Shown here: positions 9,758-18,045 of the stretch, one piece after another
Position numbering within the stretch: position 1 is the first letter of the stretch
Layout of the letters: each line of letters opens with the position of its first letter
Assembly (NCBI RefSeq): GCF_019972295.1
Contig: NZ_BLJA01000001.1
Span: 218,049 to 282,048, forward strand
Direction of reading: 5' to 3'
Origin: Geobacter sp. AOG2
GTDB taxonomy: Bacteria > Desulfobacterota > Desulfuromonadia > Geobacterales > Pseudopelobacteraceae
Length of the DNA stretch: 64,000 nt
Position numbers and translations under genes: made by a program
The notes under the pieces: model-generated
Told to the model about the DNA's origin: nothing
What the model saw: only the letters and a program-made list of their open reading frames with translations
Databases searched by the model: none

Positions 9758-9911
9758 TTTTGTGTCAAAATGATACAAAAAACCGCACTTGATCGGATTT
9801 TAAGTGCCATTTTTGATGTAATTACAAGGGGATAAGGCTATTGCTGTTCCAGTGTTAATTCTATTAACACTCTGAAATCGCGTTGATATTTGTGTTTACG
9901 TGATGTAGAAG
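9758..9911 (+). promoter_or_regulatory. defence-operon leader, copy A (upstream of the TerB/ATPase/helicase operon)
   Basis: In order: a near-palindrome (TGTGTCA-AAA-TGATACA, 9762-9778); a hairpin GCACTT/AAGTGC followed by CATTTTT, resembling a terminator (9785-9814); a 19-bp inverted repeat GTGTTA-N7-TAACAC (9852-9870); and a promoter with -35 TTGATA (9883-9888), 17-bp spacer and -10 TAGAAG (9906-9911). The same elements at the same spacing occur at 16448-16600 before the SIR2 operon. The position of the inverted repeat, 12 bp before the -35, suits an activator or a repressor. Confidence 0.75.
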
Positions 9912-10064
9912 AAAGAGGGGCCTATTTTGTGTGCACCATGTTTTCAAAAGGCTGGTCTGACCTAAATTGAATACAAAATTAAGAAGGTTTCCCCCTAATT
10001 CCCCTAAATGAAATCCCTCCTGATCTCGCCGGGAGGTGTGGAATGAGCCTAGAGGGCAATCAAA

Positions 10065-12473
10065 ATGGCAAAAAATTCAGCTAGTGGCGGAGTGGCCATT
10101 GTTGGTCTAATACTTCTCGGCATGATAATAAAATACTGGGAAGCCTTCCTATCGATTGGAAGTGTTGTCTTGATAGTGTGGGGTATCGTAAAGCTCATAA
10201 AAGGTTCATCCGGAACACAGCCGGTAATAAGCGCAAAGAACTCTTCACTCGACGCCCTTAAATCAACTCAGCCAAAGAAAGTCGCTGCTCCTATCCCGAC
10301 TCTTAAAATTGAAGTAACCACCAATTATTCCCGCCCACAAGAATCATCATACGAACAATACGACTCTGCAATATACGGCGCTAGCGCCCAGAGTGTTTCT
10401 CCTGATTCCGTCTGGATACCCCAAGGCCAGGCCGTTTCAATCCAAGGTTATTCCATCTCTGGGGGGCTCATTTATTCTGGTACCGGTCTTAAGAATTTTC
10501 GAGGATGGGGGCCGGAACCGGCACTCATTGACCCAACTCTTACAATAGACAGGAACAACCCCGACAAGGAAGGCATGAACATGTCCTACTGGCCTTCCTA
10601 TTATGAAATCCCTCCTTCGTCAAGGGCGGCGTTTCTCGAATGGTTATCCACTGGACGAAAAGACCCAAATGCATGCATTGGCTACGTGTTCATCTATTTC
10701 TATGGCCTTGAACGGCGGGTATTGGCCGATGCCAAGAATTTAGTCTCAGCTCGCGCTGAAACCGACATCATACTTGCGGAAGCGAAGCGCCTTCTCTCAA
10801 TCTACGGGAAAAACGGCTCCTTCGCTGGGTACTGTTCCAGGTTCATTGATGTCATCCAGTCATCAGCCGTGAAAGAGCGGTTGTACGATAAATCGCCAGC
10901 CTATAGCCTTCCTTCCTATAATTGCGAAATTCCTCTCTCAGTAAAAAATGGCTTGGGACAAATGGCCGCTGACGGGAAACTCCTCCCGGCAGAATGGGCA
11001 CTCGCCTGGGTATTGACCGACCCATTGACGCCGCGCCGGACCCCAGTTCATCGCTGTCGTGAGGAATTTGGTAAGCTCTTTTGCCTCAAATATGCTGAAA
11101 AATATGGCGAAGGGGCTAAGCTCAAGCAGAACAAAACGAAGATCAAATACTACTATCGTCCGGCGAGTGCATCGTTCGGGGGGCAACTCGAAGTGCCTCT
11201 GGATGGCCTTTCCGACGTGACCGTGTTGAAAGAACCCGTTACGACGCTTCGAATGATCGCCGACGCATGTTCGAATGAACTGGATGCGTACAGCCGCTAC
11301 CTGGGGCGCAAGACCTCTGGAAGAGATTCCATTGAAGGGGTGATATTGCTCCCCCAAGTGTTGCGTGAAAGACATGGTGGGAATGAGTACAAAAACCTTT
11401 CGACATGGCTGCAAGCGCAAAGAATTGAAGAGCAGCCGGTAATAGTTAATTTTTCAGAGCTGCTGCAACTTGTACCGTCTATAGGTGGAAATTCCTTTGG
11501 AAAGCGTGAAGCAACGGCCCTAGCGCAAGTTCTCGCCAGTATGGGTACCGGGATAGAGCCTGATGCCCGGTTTGGCAATTTTTTGCCCAAAAACGGTCAG
11601 GAAGTCGTCCTGTTCAAGTTATCTGACCAAGCACCGCTTGCACCGTCCTCAGAGTATTCAGTTGCAACCATTCTGTTGCATCTGGCATCCGCAGTGGCAC
11701 ATTCTGACGGCTCCGTAGCTCCAGAAGAAAAACGTCACCTGGAAGAGTACCTGGAAACTTGGCTTCATCTTTCCCCTGACGAAAGAACTCGACTTAAGGC
11801 GCATACACAATGGCTTCTCCAGTCCTTCCCCGGGCTGAACGGACTTAAGAAACGGCTGGAATCGCTCAATCAGCAACAAAAAGATTCCATTGGGAGATTC
11901 CTGGTCGGCGTGGCTCAGGCCGATGGCTATATCGATCCCACTGAAATAAAAATGTTGACCAAAATCTATGACCTGCTGGGCCTCGACACTCAAAATCTGT
12001 ACAGCCATGCTCATGCCGCCGCAGTTGAGCCAGTGACGGTGCAGGTTGCGGACATTGTCAAACCAACATTTACCATACCTATGCCACCCCAGCAGGCCGC
12101 TTCTCATGGGGTTAGTCTGGATATGGGGGCCGTCGAGGCAAAAATGGCGGAAACAGTTGCCGTCTCGGCACTGCTGAAGGATATATTCACAGACGACGAA
12201 ATGTCACAAATTGCGCCTGCCGAACCTGAACTTGATACAGTGACCATAGCCGGACTCGACCCAGAACATTTCACCTTTATGCGGGTACTGGCCTCAAAGC
12301 ATACTTGGGCACGTGAGGAACTGGAGAAGTTGGCTGTAGACTATAACCTGATGCTGGACGGTACCCTCGACAGCATTAATGATGCATCGTTTGACTACTT
12401 CGGGGGACCCTTTTTCGAAGGTGAAGACCCCATTGAAATCAATGCCGACTATGCCAAGGAGATAGCAGTATGA
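10065..12473 (+). CDS. TerB-domain protein of a Shango-type defence system (SngA-like)
   Basis: An 802-residue protein. Residues ~10-45 contain two adjacent hydrophobic segments, probably membrane helices. A TerB-N-like region follows (about 125-340, with FRGWGPEPALIDP and YWPSYYEIPPSSRAAFLEWL), then a TerB helical domain (~528-640) with two acidic loop motifs, HSDGSVAPEE and QADGYIDPTE, which look metal-binding, and a TerB-C-like tail. TerB-N/TerB/TerB-C proteins with an ATPase and a helicase were predicted to process DNA in stress or defence, and the trio corresponds to the Shango anti-phage system. An AGAGGG lies 8 bases before the ATG. The stop overlaps the next start (ATGA). Confidence 0.82.
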   Translation: MAKNSASGGVAIVGLILLGMIIKYWEAFLSIGSVVLIVWGIVKLIKGSSGTQPVISAKNSSLDALKSTQPKKVAAPIPTLKIEVTTNYSRPQESSYEQYDSAIYGASAQSVSPDSVWIPQGQAVSIQGYSISGGLIYSGTGLKNFRGWGPEPALIDPTLTIDRNNPDKEGMNMSYWPSYYEIPPSSRAAFLEWLSTGRKDPNACIGYVFIYFYGLERRVLADAKNLVSARAETDIILAEAKRLLSIYGKNGSFAGYCSRFIDVIQSSAVKERLYDKSPAYSLPSYNCEIPLSVKNGLGQMAADGKLLPAEWALAWVLTDPLTPRRTPVHRCREEFGKLFCLKYAEKYGEGAKLKQNKTKIKYYYRPASASFGGQLEVPLDGLSDVTVLKEPVTTLRMIADACSNELDAYSRYLGRKTSGRDSIEGVILLPQVLRERHGGNEYKNLSTWLQAQRIEEQPVIVNFSELLQLVPSIGGNSFGKREATALAQVLASMGTGIEPDARFGNFLPKNGQEVVLFKLSDQAPLAPSSEYSVATILLHLASAVAHSDGSVAPEEKRHLEEYLETWLHLSPDERTRLKAHTQWLLQSFPGLNGLKKRLESLNQQQKDSIGRFLVGVAQADGYIDPTEIKMLTKIYDLLGLDTQNLYSHAHAAAVEPVTVQVADIVKPTFTIPMPPQQAASHGVSLDMGAVEAKMAETVAVSALLKDIFTDDEMSQIAPAEPELDTVTIAGLDPEHFTFMRVLASKHTWAREELEKLAVDYNLMLDGTLDSINDASFDYFGGPFFEGEDPIEINADYAKEIAV

Positions 12474-13813
12474 CCACCGCAATACGTCCGAAAGATCGGG
12501 ATGCTGTTATTCAGTCACTGCGGGCCGGGGTCGTTCCCCGCATCGGCCAGCACCTAATTCAGGTTGGACGGTTCAATGAAATCGCGGCACTCAATAAGGA
12601 TATAGAAACGGTAGCCGACAGCGGATCGTGCATCCGCTTCGTCATCGGGGAGTACGGCTCAGGCAAGACCTTTTTCCTCAATCTGGTAAGGGCCATCGCA
12701 CTTGAGAAACGCCTGGTAACAATCCATGCGGACCTCAACCCTGACCGGCGGTTACATGCCACTGGCGGCCAGGCCCGCTCACTCTATGCCGAAATGATGC
12801 GCAACATCTCGACCCGCTCCAAGCCGGATGGCGGGGCAATGCAAAGCATTGTCGAGCGGTTTGTCACTGAAGCCCTAAAGGAAGCGAAAGCTTCAGGTAG
12901 AGACCCGGAAGTGGTAATTCACGAAAAGATGAATATCCTCTCCGAGATGGTTGGCGGCTACGACTTTGCTCAGGTGATTGCGGCCTACTGGAAAGGGCAT
13001 GATTCGGGCAACGAGCAGTTAAAGGCAGATGCGATACGCTGGCTCAGGGCGGAATTCACCACGAAAACCGATGCTCGCAATGCCCTTGGGGTGAGGACCA
13101 TTATCGATGATGGCTCTTTCTATGACCATCTCAAGCTGATGGCCTTGTTCGTTCGACTGGCAGGTTTTGCGGGCCTGCTGGCCTGCCTGGATGAACTCGT
13201 GAACCTTTACAAGCTGTCGAATGTGCAGTCCCGGAACGCCAACTATGAACAAATTCTCCGTATCCTGAACGATTCGTTACAAGGTACCTCAGTGGGACTC
13301 GGCGTCATCATGGGGGGTACCCCTGACTTTCTCATGGATACTCGTCGGGGCCTCTACAGTTATTCCGCGCTCCAGTCACGCTTGGCTGAGAATACATTTG
13401 CCGTAAAGGGATTGGTGGATTACAGCGGGCCGGTTCTGCGTCTCAGCAACCTAAGCCCTGAAGATTTCTATATCCTTTTAGGAAAAATCCGGCACGTCTT
13501 TGCATACGGCAATCCTGCCGACTATCTTATTCCTGATGAAGCGTTGAAGGCTTTTATGGAGCACTGTTCCAAGAAAATCGGCGATGCATACTTCAGGACG
13601 CCCCGCAATACCATTACCTCCTTCGTCAACTTTCTGTCGGTTTTAGAGCAAAACAGACAAGCAACGTGGCAGGGCGTCCTTGGAACCGTGGATATCAAGC
13701 CCGACATCAACCCGGACCTGGATATCCCGCAGGAGGAAACAGCGGTACAGACACCTTCTGCTGCCTTGCTGCCAGCAGAAGAAGAGGAGAGCCTTGCAAC
13801 CTTCAAGCTCTGA
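12470..13813 (+). CDS. DUF2791/BrxD-type P-loop ATPase of the Shango-type system (SngB-like)
   Basis: A 447-residue ATP-binding protein of the BREX-system ATPase family (BrxC/BrxD, DUF2791). The Walker A motif is GEYGSGKT at residues 60-67, right after the family's RF.IGEYGSGKTFFL context; a Walker B-like LLACLDELVNL lies at 236-246, and GVIMGGTPDFL in the middle is typical of the family. These ATPases accompany helicases in several defence systems. The ATG overlaps the TerB gene's stop codon, and the last 20 bases overlap the helicase gene, so all three are translationally linked. Confidence 0.85.
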   Translation: MTTAIRPKDRDAVIQSLRAGVVPRIGQHLIQVGRFNEIAALNKDIETVADSGSCIRFVIGEYGSGKTFFLNLVRAIALEKRLVTIHADLNPDRRLHATGGQARSLYAEMMRNISTRSKPDGGAMQSIVERFVTEALKEAKASGRDPEVVIHEKMNILSEMVGGYDFAQVIAAYWKGHDSGNEQLKADAIRWLRAEFTTKTDARNALGVRTIIDDGSFYDHLKLMALFVRLAGFAGLLACLDELVNLYKLSNVQSRNANYEQILRILNDSLQGTSVGLGVIMGGTPDFLMDTRRGLYSYSALQSRLAENTFAVKGLVDYSGPVLRLSNLSPEDFYILLGKIRHVFAYGNPADYLIPDEALKAFMEHCSKKIGDAYFRTPRNTITSFVNFLSVLEQNRQATWQGVLGTVDIKPDINPDLDIPQEETAVQTPSAALLPAEEEESLATFKL

Positions 13814-16010
13814 ATCTCAGGCGTTCTATCTGCTCGACGAAAGGATCCGGCGCTGGGTCTGGGGCCAAGGCTGGAATAATCTTCGCGACGCCCAGGAGCG
13901 GGCCATTCCTCCTATCCTGGCCGGGAACACCGATGTCATCATTGCTTCTGCGACTGCCAGCGGCAAAACTGAAGCGGCCTTTCTCCCTATCTGTTCAAGG
14001 CTACTATCGGAAGAAGAGCAAACCGCCTGCGTTGTTTACCTGAGTCCATTGAAGGCCCTCATCAATGACCAGTTTTCCCGCATGGAACAGTTGTGTGAAC
14101 GGTTGGATATTCCGGTACACCCATGGCATGGCGATATCTCAGGGAGCAAGAAAAAGAAATTCCTGAGCGCTCCACGTGGTATCCTCCTTATCACGCCGGA
14201 ATCCGTGGAATCCTTGTTCGTCAATCACGGTACCGCCATACCCCAGCTTTTTAGTGGTCTCCTCTACATCGTCGTGGATGAACTCCACTCATTTATCGGC
14301 TCCGAACGGGGCCAGCAGTTACAGTCACTCCTTCATCGCATCGAATTTGCCATCAAACGAAAAGTCCCCCGCATTGGTCTAAGCGCCACTATCGGAGATA
14401 TGCCGCTCACTGCACGTTTCCTCCGACCTGACAACGACTCCGAAGTGGAGATGATTGTCTCCACAGCCACTGCTCAAGAACTGCGGCTCCTGCTCAAAGG
14501 ATATCTCCAGAAGCCTCCAGTCCTTACAAAAACAGGTGAGCAAGAAGAAGAGGTACAAGTTGACGGAAGCCTGTTAGATATTGGGGACCACCTCTTTAAG
14601 ACCCTGCGGGGGAGCAGCAATCTTATCTTCCCCAACAGTCGCAACCAGGTTGAGTTTTTTGCGGACTATCTGCGGAGGAGGTGTGAAGACCAACACCTGC
14701 CGAACGAATTCTGGCCCCACCATGGTAGCCTCTCGAAAGAGCTGCGCGAGGATGCGGAAACAGCTATAAAGGACAAGTCTCGCCCTGTGAGCATCGTCTG
14801 TACCTCGACCTTGGAAATGGGCATCGATATAGGGTCGGTGGTTAGTATTGCTCAGGTTGGAGTTCCGCCCTCCGTGGCGAGCATGCGCCAACGACTTGGC
14901 CGCTCCGGGCGGCGGGAAGGCGACCCTGCCATCCTGAGGATTTTCATCCAGGAAGAGGAACTGACCGAGAAATCTACCCCTTCCGACAGCCTTCGGGCTG
15001 GCCTGGTACAAACTATTGCCATGGTGAGGCTTCTGCTGTCGAAGTGGTACGAACCTCCGCCTACAGGTGGCCTGCATCTCTCGACCATGGTGCAGCAGAT
15101 GCTATCGTTGATAGCCCAGTACGGTGGGGTGACAGCAGCCCAGGCGTACCATGTCTTGTGTAAGAACGGCCCGTTTCCGCTTGTTACTCAGCAGATGTTT
15201 GCTGACTTCTTGCGGAGCCTTGGTAACCAGCAACTCATCATGCAGGCAAGTGATGGATTGATTCTCCATGGTCAGTTGGGGGAGAGAATTGTCAACCACT
15301 TTTCGTTTTATACTGCGTTTACGACCCTAGAAGAGTATCGGTTGGTATCCGGTGACCGGACCCTTGGGACACTCCCTATTGATCGTCCAGTGGCTGAAGG
15401 CTCTCTACTCATCTTCGGCGGAAAACGCTGGCTCGTTTTGGAGGTTGATGCGCCTAAAAAGGTCATTGTGCTGCAACCAGCTAAGGGAGGAAAGGCGCCG
15501 GTCTTTGGTGGAGAGGCAGGCTGGACCCACGACCGTATTCGCCAGGAGATGTTCGCTGTTTATACGGAGAAAGATATCCCGGTATTTCTGGATGCTCAGG
15601 CGAAAGAAATGCTGGTGGAAGCACGGGAAAGCTTCAAACGTTATGGCCTGACCAATAGGAGTATGCTTGTGCAGGGAAGTACCACGTATCTGTTCTGCTG
15701 GATGGGGGATCGGGTTCTGGATACCCTAGCTGCTATGCTCCGCTCAAAAGGCACGAAGGCTGCCAATGAGGGGATTGCGGTTGTCGCTCACGATGCCTCG
15801 CCGGATGAGTTGCGGAACAACCTGGAGACATTGATAAAAGAGGGGTTACCGGATGCCTACGAATTAGCCCGGACGGTGGCAAATAAGGCATGCGAGAAAT
15901 ACGATCTGTTTCTTGCTGATGAGCTTTTAAGCGCTGATTATGCGGCCTCAAAGCTCGACAGCAACGGAGCCTTAAGCACACTGCATAAATTGCTTAATGG
16001 TACATGTTAG
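13794..16010 (+). CDS. Lhr-like superfamily II helicase of the Shango-type system (SngC-like)
   Basis: About 738 residues. Helicase motifs in order: AQERAIPPIL (Q-like), ASATASGKTEAA (Walker A), YLSPLKALINDQ (Ia), VVDELHSF (DExH variant DELH), LSATIGD (III), HHGSLSK, TSTLEMGIDIG (V) and QRLGRSGRREG (VI), as in Lhr-type helicases. A C-terminal region follows the helicase core. The start is the TTG at 13794: an AGGAG sits five bases upstream, and no other in-frame start nearby has a ribosome site. A reading frame extends back to 13680 but lies inside the ATPase gene. It presumably unwinds or translocates on invading DNA with its two partners. Confidence 0.87.
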   Translation: MQPSSSESQAFYLLDERIRRWVWGQGWNNLRDAQERAIPPILAGNTDVIIASATASGKTEAAFLPICSRLLSEEEQTACVVYLSPLKALINDQFSRMEQLCERLDIPVHPWHGDISGSKKKKFLSAPRGILLITPESVESLFVNHGTAIPQLFSGLLYIVVDELHSFIGSERGQQLQSLLHRIEFAIKRKVPRIGLSATIGDMPLTARFLRPDNDSEVEMIVSTATAQELRLLLKGYLQKPPVLTKTGEQEEEVQVDGSLLDIGDHLFKTLRGSSNLIFPNSRNQVEFFADYLRRRCEDQHLPNEFWPHHGSLSKELREDAETAIKDKSRPVSIVCTSTLEMGIDIGSVVSIAQVGVPPSVASMRQRLGRSGRREGDPAILRIFIQEEELTEKSTPSDSLRAGLVQTIAMVRLLLSKWYEPPPTGGLHLSTMVQQMLSLIAQYGGVTAAQAYHVLCKNGPFPLVTQQMFADFLRSLGNQQLIMQASDGLILHGQLGERIVNHFSFYTAFTTLEEYRLVSGDRTLGTLPIDRPVAEGSLLIFGGKRWLVLEVDAPKKVIVLQPAKGGKAPVFGGEAGWTHDRIRQEMFAVYTEKDIPVFLDAQAKEMLVEARESFKRYGLTNRSMLVQGSTTYLFCWMGDRVLDTLAAMLRSKGTKAANEGIAVVAHDASPDELRNNLETLIKEGLPDAYELARTVANKACEKYDLFLADELLSADYAASKLDSNGALSTLHKLLNGTC

Positions 16011-16447
16011 CTTGTCGTGATTTGTCAACGATGATTGGGGGCGCTTCAGAATTCGGAAAATAAAGCACGCTAACGGCTGGCGTGTCAGATTAAAGCCCAG
16101 GGAATCGCGCCGAAAGCGTCAGGCAGAGCAGAAATCAGTCCTAGCCTGACAGAATCAAGGCGCGTAAAGTGAAATCTTAGCTAGAGGCGTCATCAAGCAC
16201 GTTCCGCTGTCATTTCCTTTGCCCCTATGCGACTTGAAGCTTATGCCCGCACAAAATAGAACATGTCGGCCACAACGGATCTACGCTGCGACCAAAAGTG
16301 CTGTGCGCGCGAGATGGGTAATTATTGAATAATAAAATTCACAATATTTTATTATATTTCAATGTATTATATTATATTGCAGATTAATAAATGAATAATA
16401 AATGGTGTTGTCTTTTGGATATTTTTAGCGGGGACAGATGGCGATAT
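16011..16447. other. gap between the two defence operons
   Basis: No gene supported. There is a GTCAGGC/GCCTGAC inverted repeat with a loop of about 20 bases near 16119-16155, and a very AT-rich stretch at 16320-16400 just before the second leader. The GC-richer first half may be decayed sequence. Confidence 0.4.
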
Positions 16448-16600
16448 TTTTGTATCATAATGGCGCAAATTAAGGCACCTGAACATGTTTCAAGTGCCTT
16501 TTTTGCTTTGATATTAAGGAGATGTCCATCTTGCCATGAAATGTTAGTTTTTTTAACATTTTGATATTACGTTGAAATTTGTTTTTAGGTGGAGTAGAAG
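16448..16600 (+). promoter_or_regulatory. defence-operon leader, copy B (upstream of the SIR2-HerA operon)
   Basis: Homologous to the leader at 9758-9911 over its whole length (153 versus 154 bases). It contains TTTTGTATCA, a hairpin GGCAC/GTGCC followed by TTTTTT (16472-16506), a 19-bp inverted repeat ATGTTA-N7-TAACAT (16541-16559), -35 TTGAAA (16572-16577), a 17-bp spacer and -10 TAGAAG (16595-16600). The predicted transcript would start near 16607, which rules out the upstream TTG at 16579 as the SIR2 start codon. Confidence 0.75.
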
Positions 16601-16665
16601 CACGGTTAGGGAAAAGCTGCCATGAAAATGCCCAAGATCGGAATCAAGCAGGGAGGATGAGACAC

Positions 16666-18045
16666 ATGGTCAAAGGTTCCATTTCAGTGACTACTTCTGC
16701 TCCCGGAGCATCGCCACTTGCCGCAGTGGCACCAGATAAACCATCGCTTGCTGCAATCCACGATGCCGCCCAGCAGGCTCGAAATCTGCGCCAAGTACTC
16801 CAAGACGATAAACTACGCATTGGTTGTTTCCTCGGTGCCGGTTGTCCTCTTGGCATTTACGACGTAGAAGGAAAGGAGAGTGTCGTCCTCATACCTTCAA
16901 TCGTGGAACTCACGAAACGGGTAGCAAATAGTCTAGATGCCTGTGATAAGGCCGATGGATCAACTTCAACCTACAGAAAAAGTTGGGACTCGCTCTGCGA
17001 AGAATGCAAGTCAGCCGATGGGAAAACACCCACTATTGAGGACATACTTACTGAACTTCGCACTCTAACCAACCGCCGAGGCAGTTCATTGGTTCTTGGA
17101 ATGACGAAAAAAGTCTTAACGGATCTCGACATGAAGATTTGTGACCTTGTTACGGAACTCATGAGGAAGTCTCTCCCTGCGTATCGCTGTTCGTATCATC
17201 GTTTCGCATCGTGGATCGGTGGTCTACATAGCCTCTCGCCAATAGAGATTTTTACTCCAAACTATGACCTGCTTTTTGAGCAGGCTTTTGAACAACACCC
17301 CCTCCCGCACTTCGATGGGTTTGTTGGCTCGCGAGAACCTTGGTTTGATCTTGCCTCTATCGAACACGATGCTATTCCCGCTCGATGGACGCGGCTATGG
17401 AAACTCCACGGGTCCATAAATTGGGAGAAGGTTGAAGAAACAGTAAATGGTACCCATGTTACACGCATTGTACGTGTCACGCGTGAAGCAAAAGCCGGTA
17501 AGGTGATGATTTTCCCATCACACCTCAAATACGATCAGAGTCGGCGAATGCCATATTTAGCAATGCTTGACAGGCTCCGAGCTTTTTTCCATGGGCAGGT
17601 GATAAGGAAACGTGGTGATGCTGCAAACAGGGATGAGGATGCACCGCGGATGATAGTGTGTGGCTACTCTTTCCTTGATGAGCATATCAACGAAGTTCTG
17701 CTCGATGGTTTGCGCGGTAATCGTAATGCTCAGTGCTTTGCACTGATGTACTCAAACCTATCAGATCATCCACGGGCCGTTGAATATGCGATGAAGCAGG
17801 GGAATCTCACTGTTCTCGCAAAGGACGGTGCGGTCATAGGGACTCGTGTGGGTCTGTATCGACCAGAAACCGCCGGAGGTGACGAACACAGACCATGGCT
17901 ATATGAGGAGGATATTAGTACTACCGACTCCACTAAACCTGATAAGTCTACAAAATGCTGTTTGGGGGACTTTCACTACTTTGGACTTTTTCTCGAACAG
18001 CTTTGCGGAGGGGGGCACAGCTACAATGCACACACGTCCCTTTAG
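16666..18045 (+). CDS. SIR2-family protein (probable NADase) of a SIR2-HerA defence system
   Basis: A 459-residue SIR2-like protein. Rossmann-type NAD-binding signatures are present: CFLGAGCPLG (about 55-63), TPNYDLLFE (around 197-205, the Asn-Tyr-Asp motif), LWKLHGSINW (244-253, the KLHG motif) and IVCGYSFLDEHIN (330-342). Bacterial SIR2 proteins paired with HerA are anti-phage effectors that deplete NAD+. The ATG at 16666 is chosen because GGAGG lies 9 bases upstream and the promoter lies beyond 16600. It is the first gene of five; its last 20 bases overlap the HerA gene. Confidence 0.88.
   Translation: MVKGSISVTTSAPGASPLAAVAPDKPSLAAIHDAAQQARNLRQVLQDDKLRIGCFLGAGCPLGIYDVEGKESVVLIPSIVELTKRVANSLDACDKADGSTSTYRKSWDSLCEECKSADGKTPTIEDILTELRTLTNRRGSSLVLGMTKKVLTDLDMKICDLVTELMRKSLPAYRCSYHRFASWIGGLHSLSPIEIFTPNYDLLFEQAFEQHPLPHFDGFVGSREPWFDLASIEHDAIPARWTRLWKLHGSINWEKVEETVNGTHVTRIVRVTREAKAGKVMIFPSHLKYDQSRRMPYLAMLDRLRAFFHGQVIRKRGDAANRDEDAPRMIVCGYSFLDEHINEVLLDGLRGNRNAQCFALMYSNLSDHPRAVEYAMKQGNLTVLAKDGAVIGTRVGLYRPETAGGDEHRPWLYEEDISTTDSTKPDKSTKCCLGDFHYFGLFLEQLCGGGHSYNAHTSL

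Noticed and set aside
13680-13793. Upstream start for the Lhr-like helicase gene
   Set aside because: This part of the frame lies inside the ATPase gene and is Arg/Ser-rich; TTG 13794 has an ideal AGGAG and matches where helicase homology begins.
16579-16665. Upstream TTG start for the SIR2 gene
   Set aside because: It lies inside the predicted promoter, upstream of the expected transcript start.
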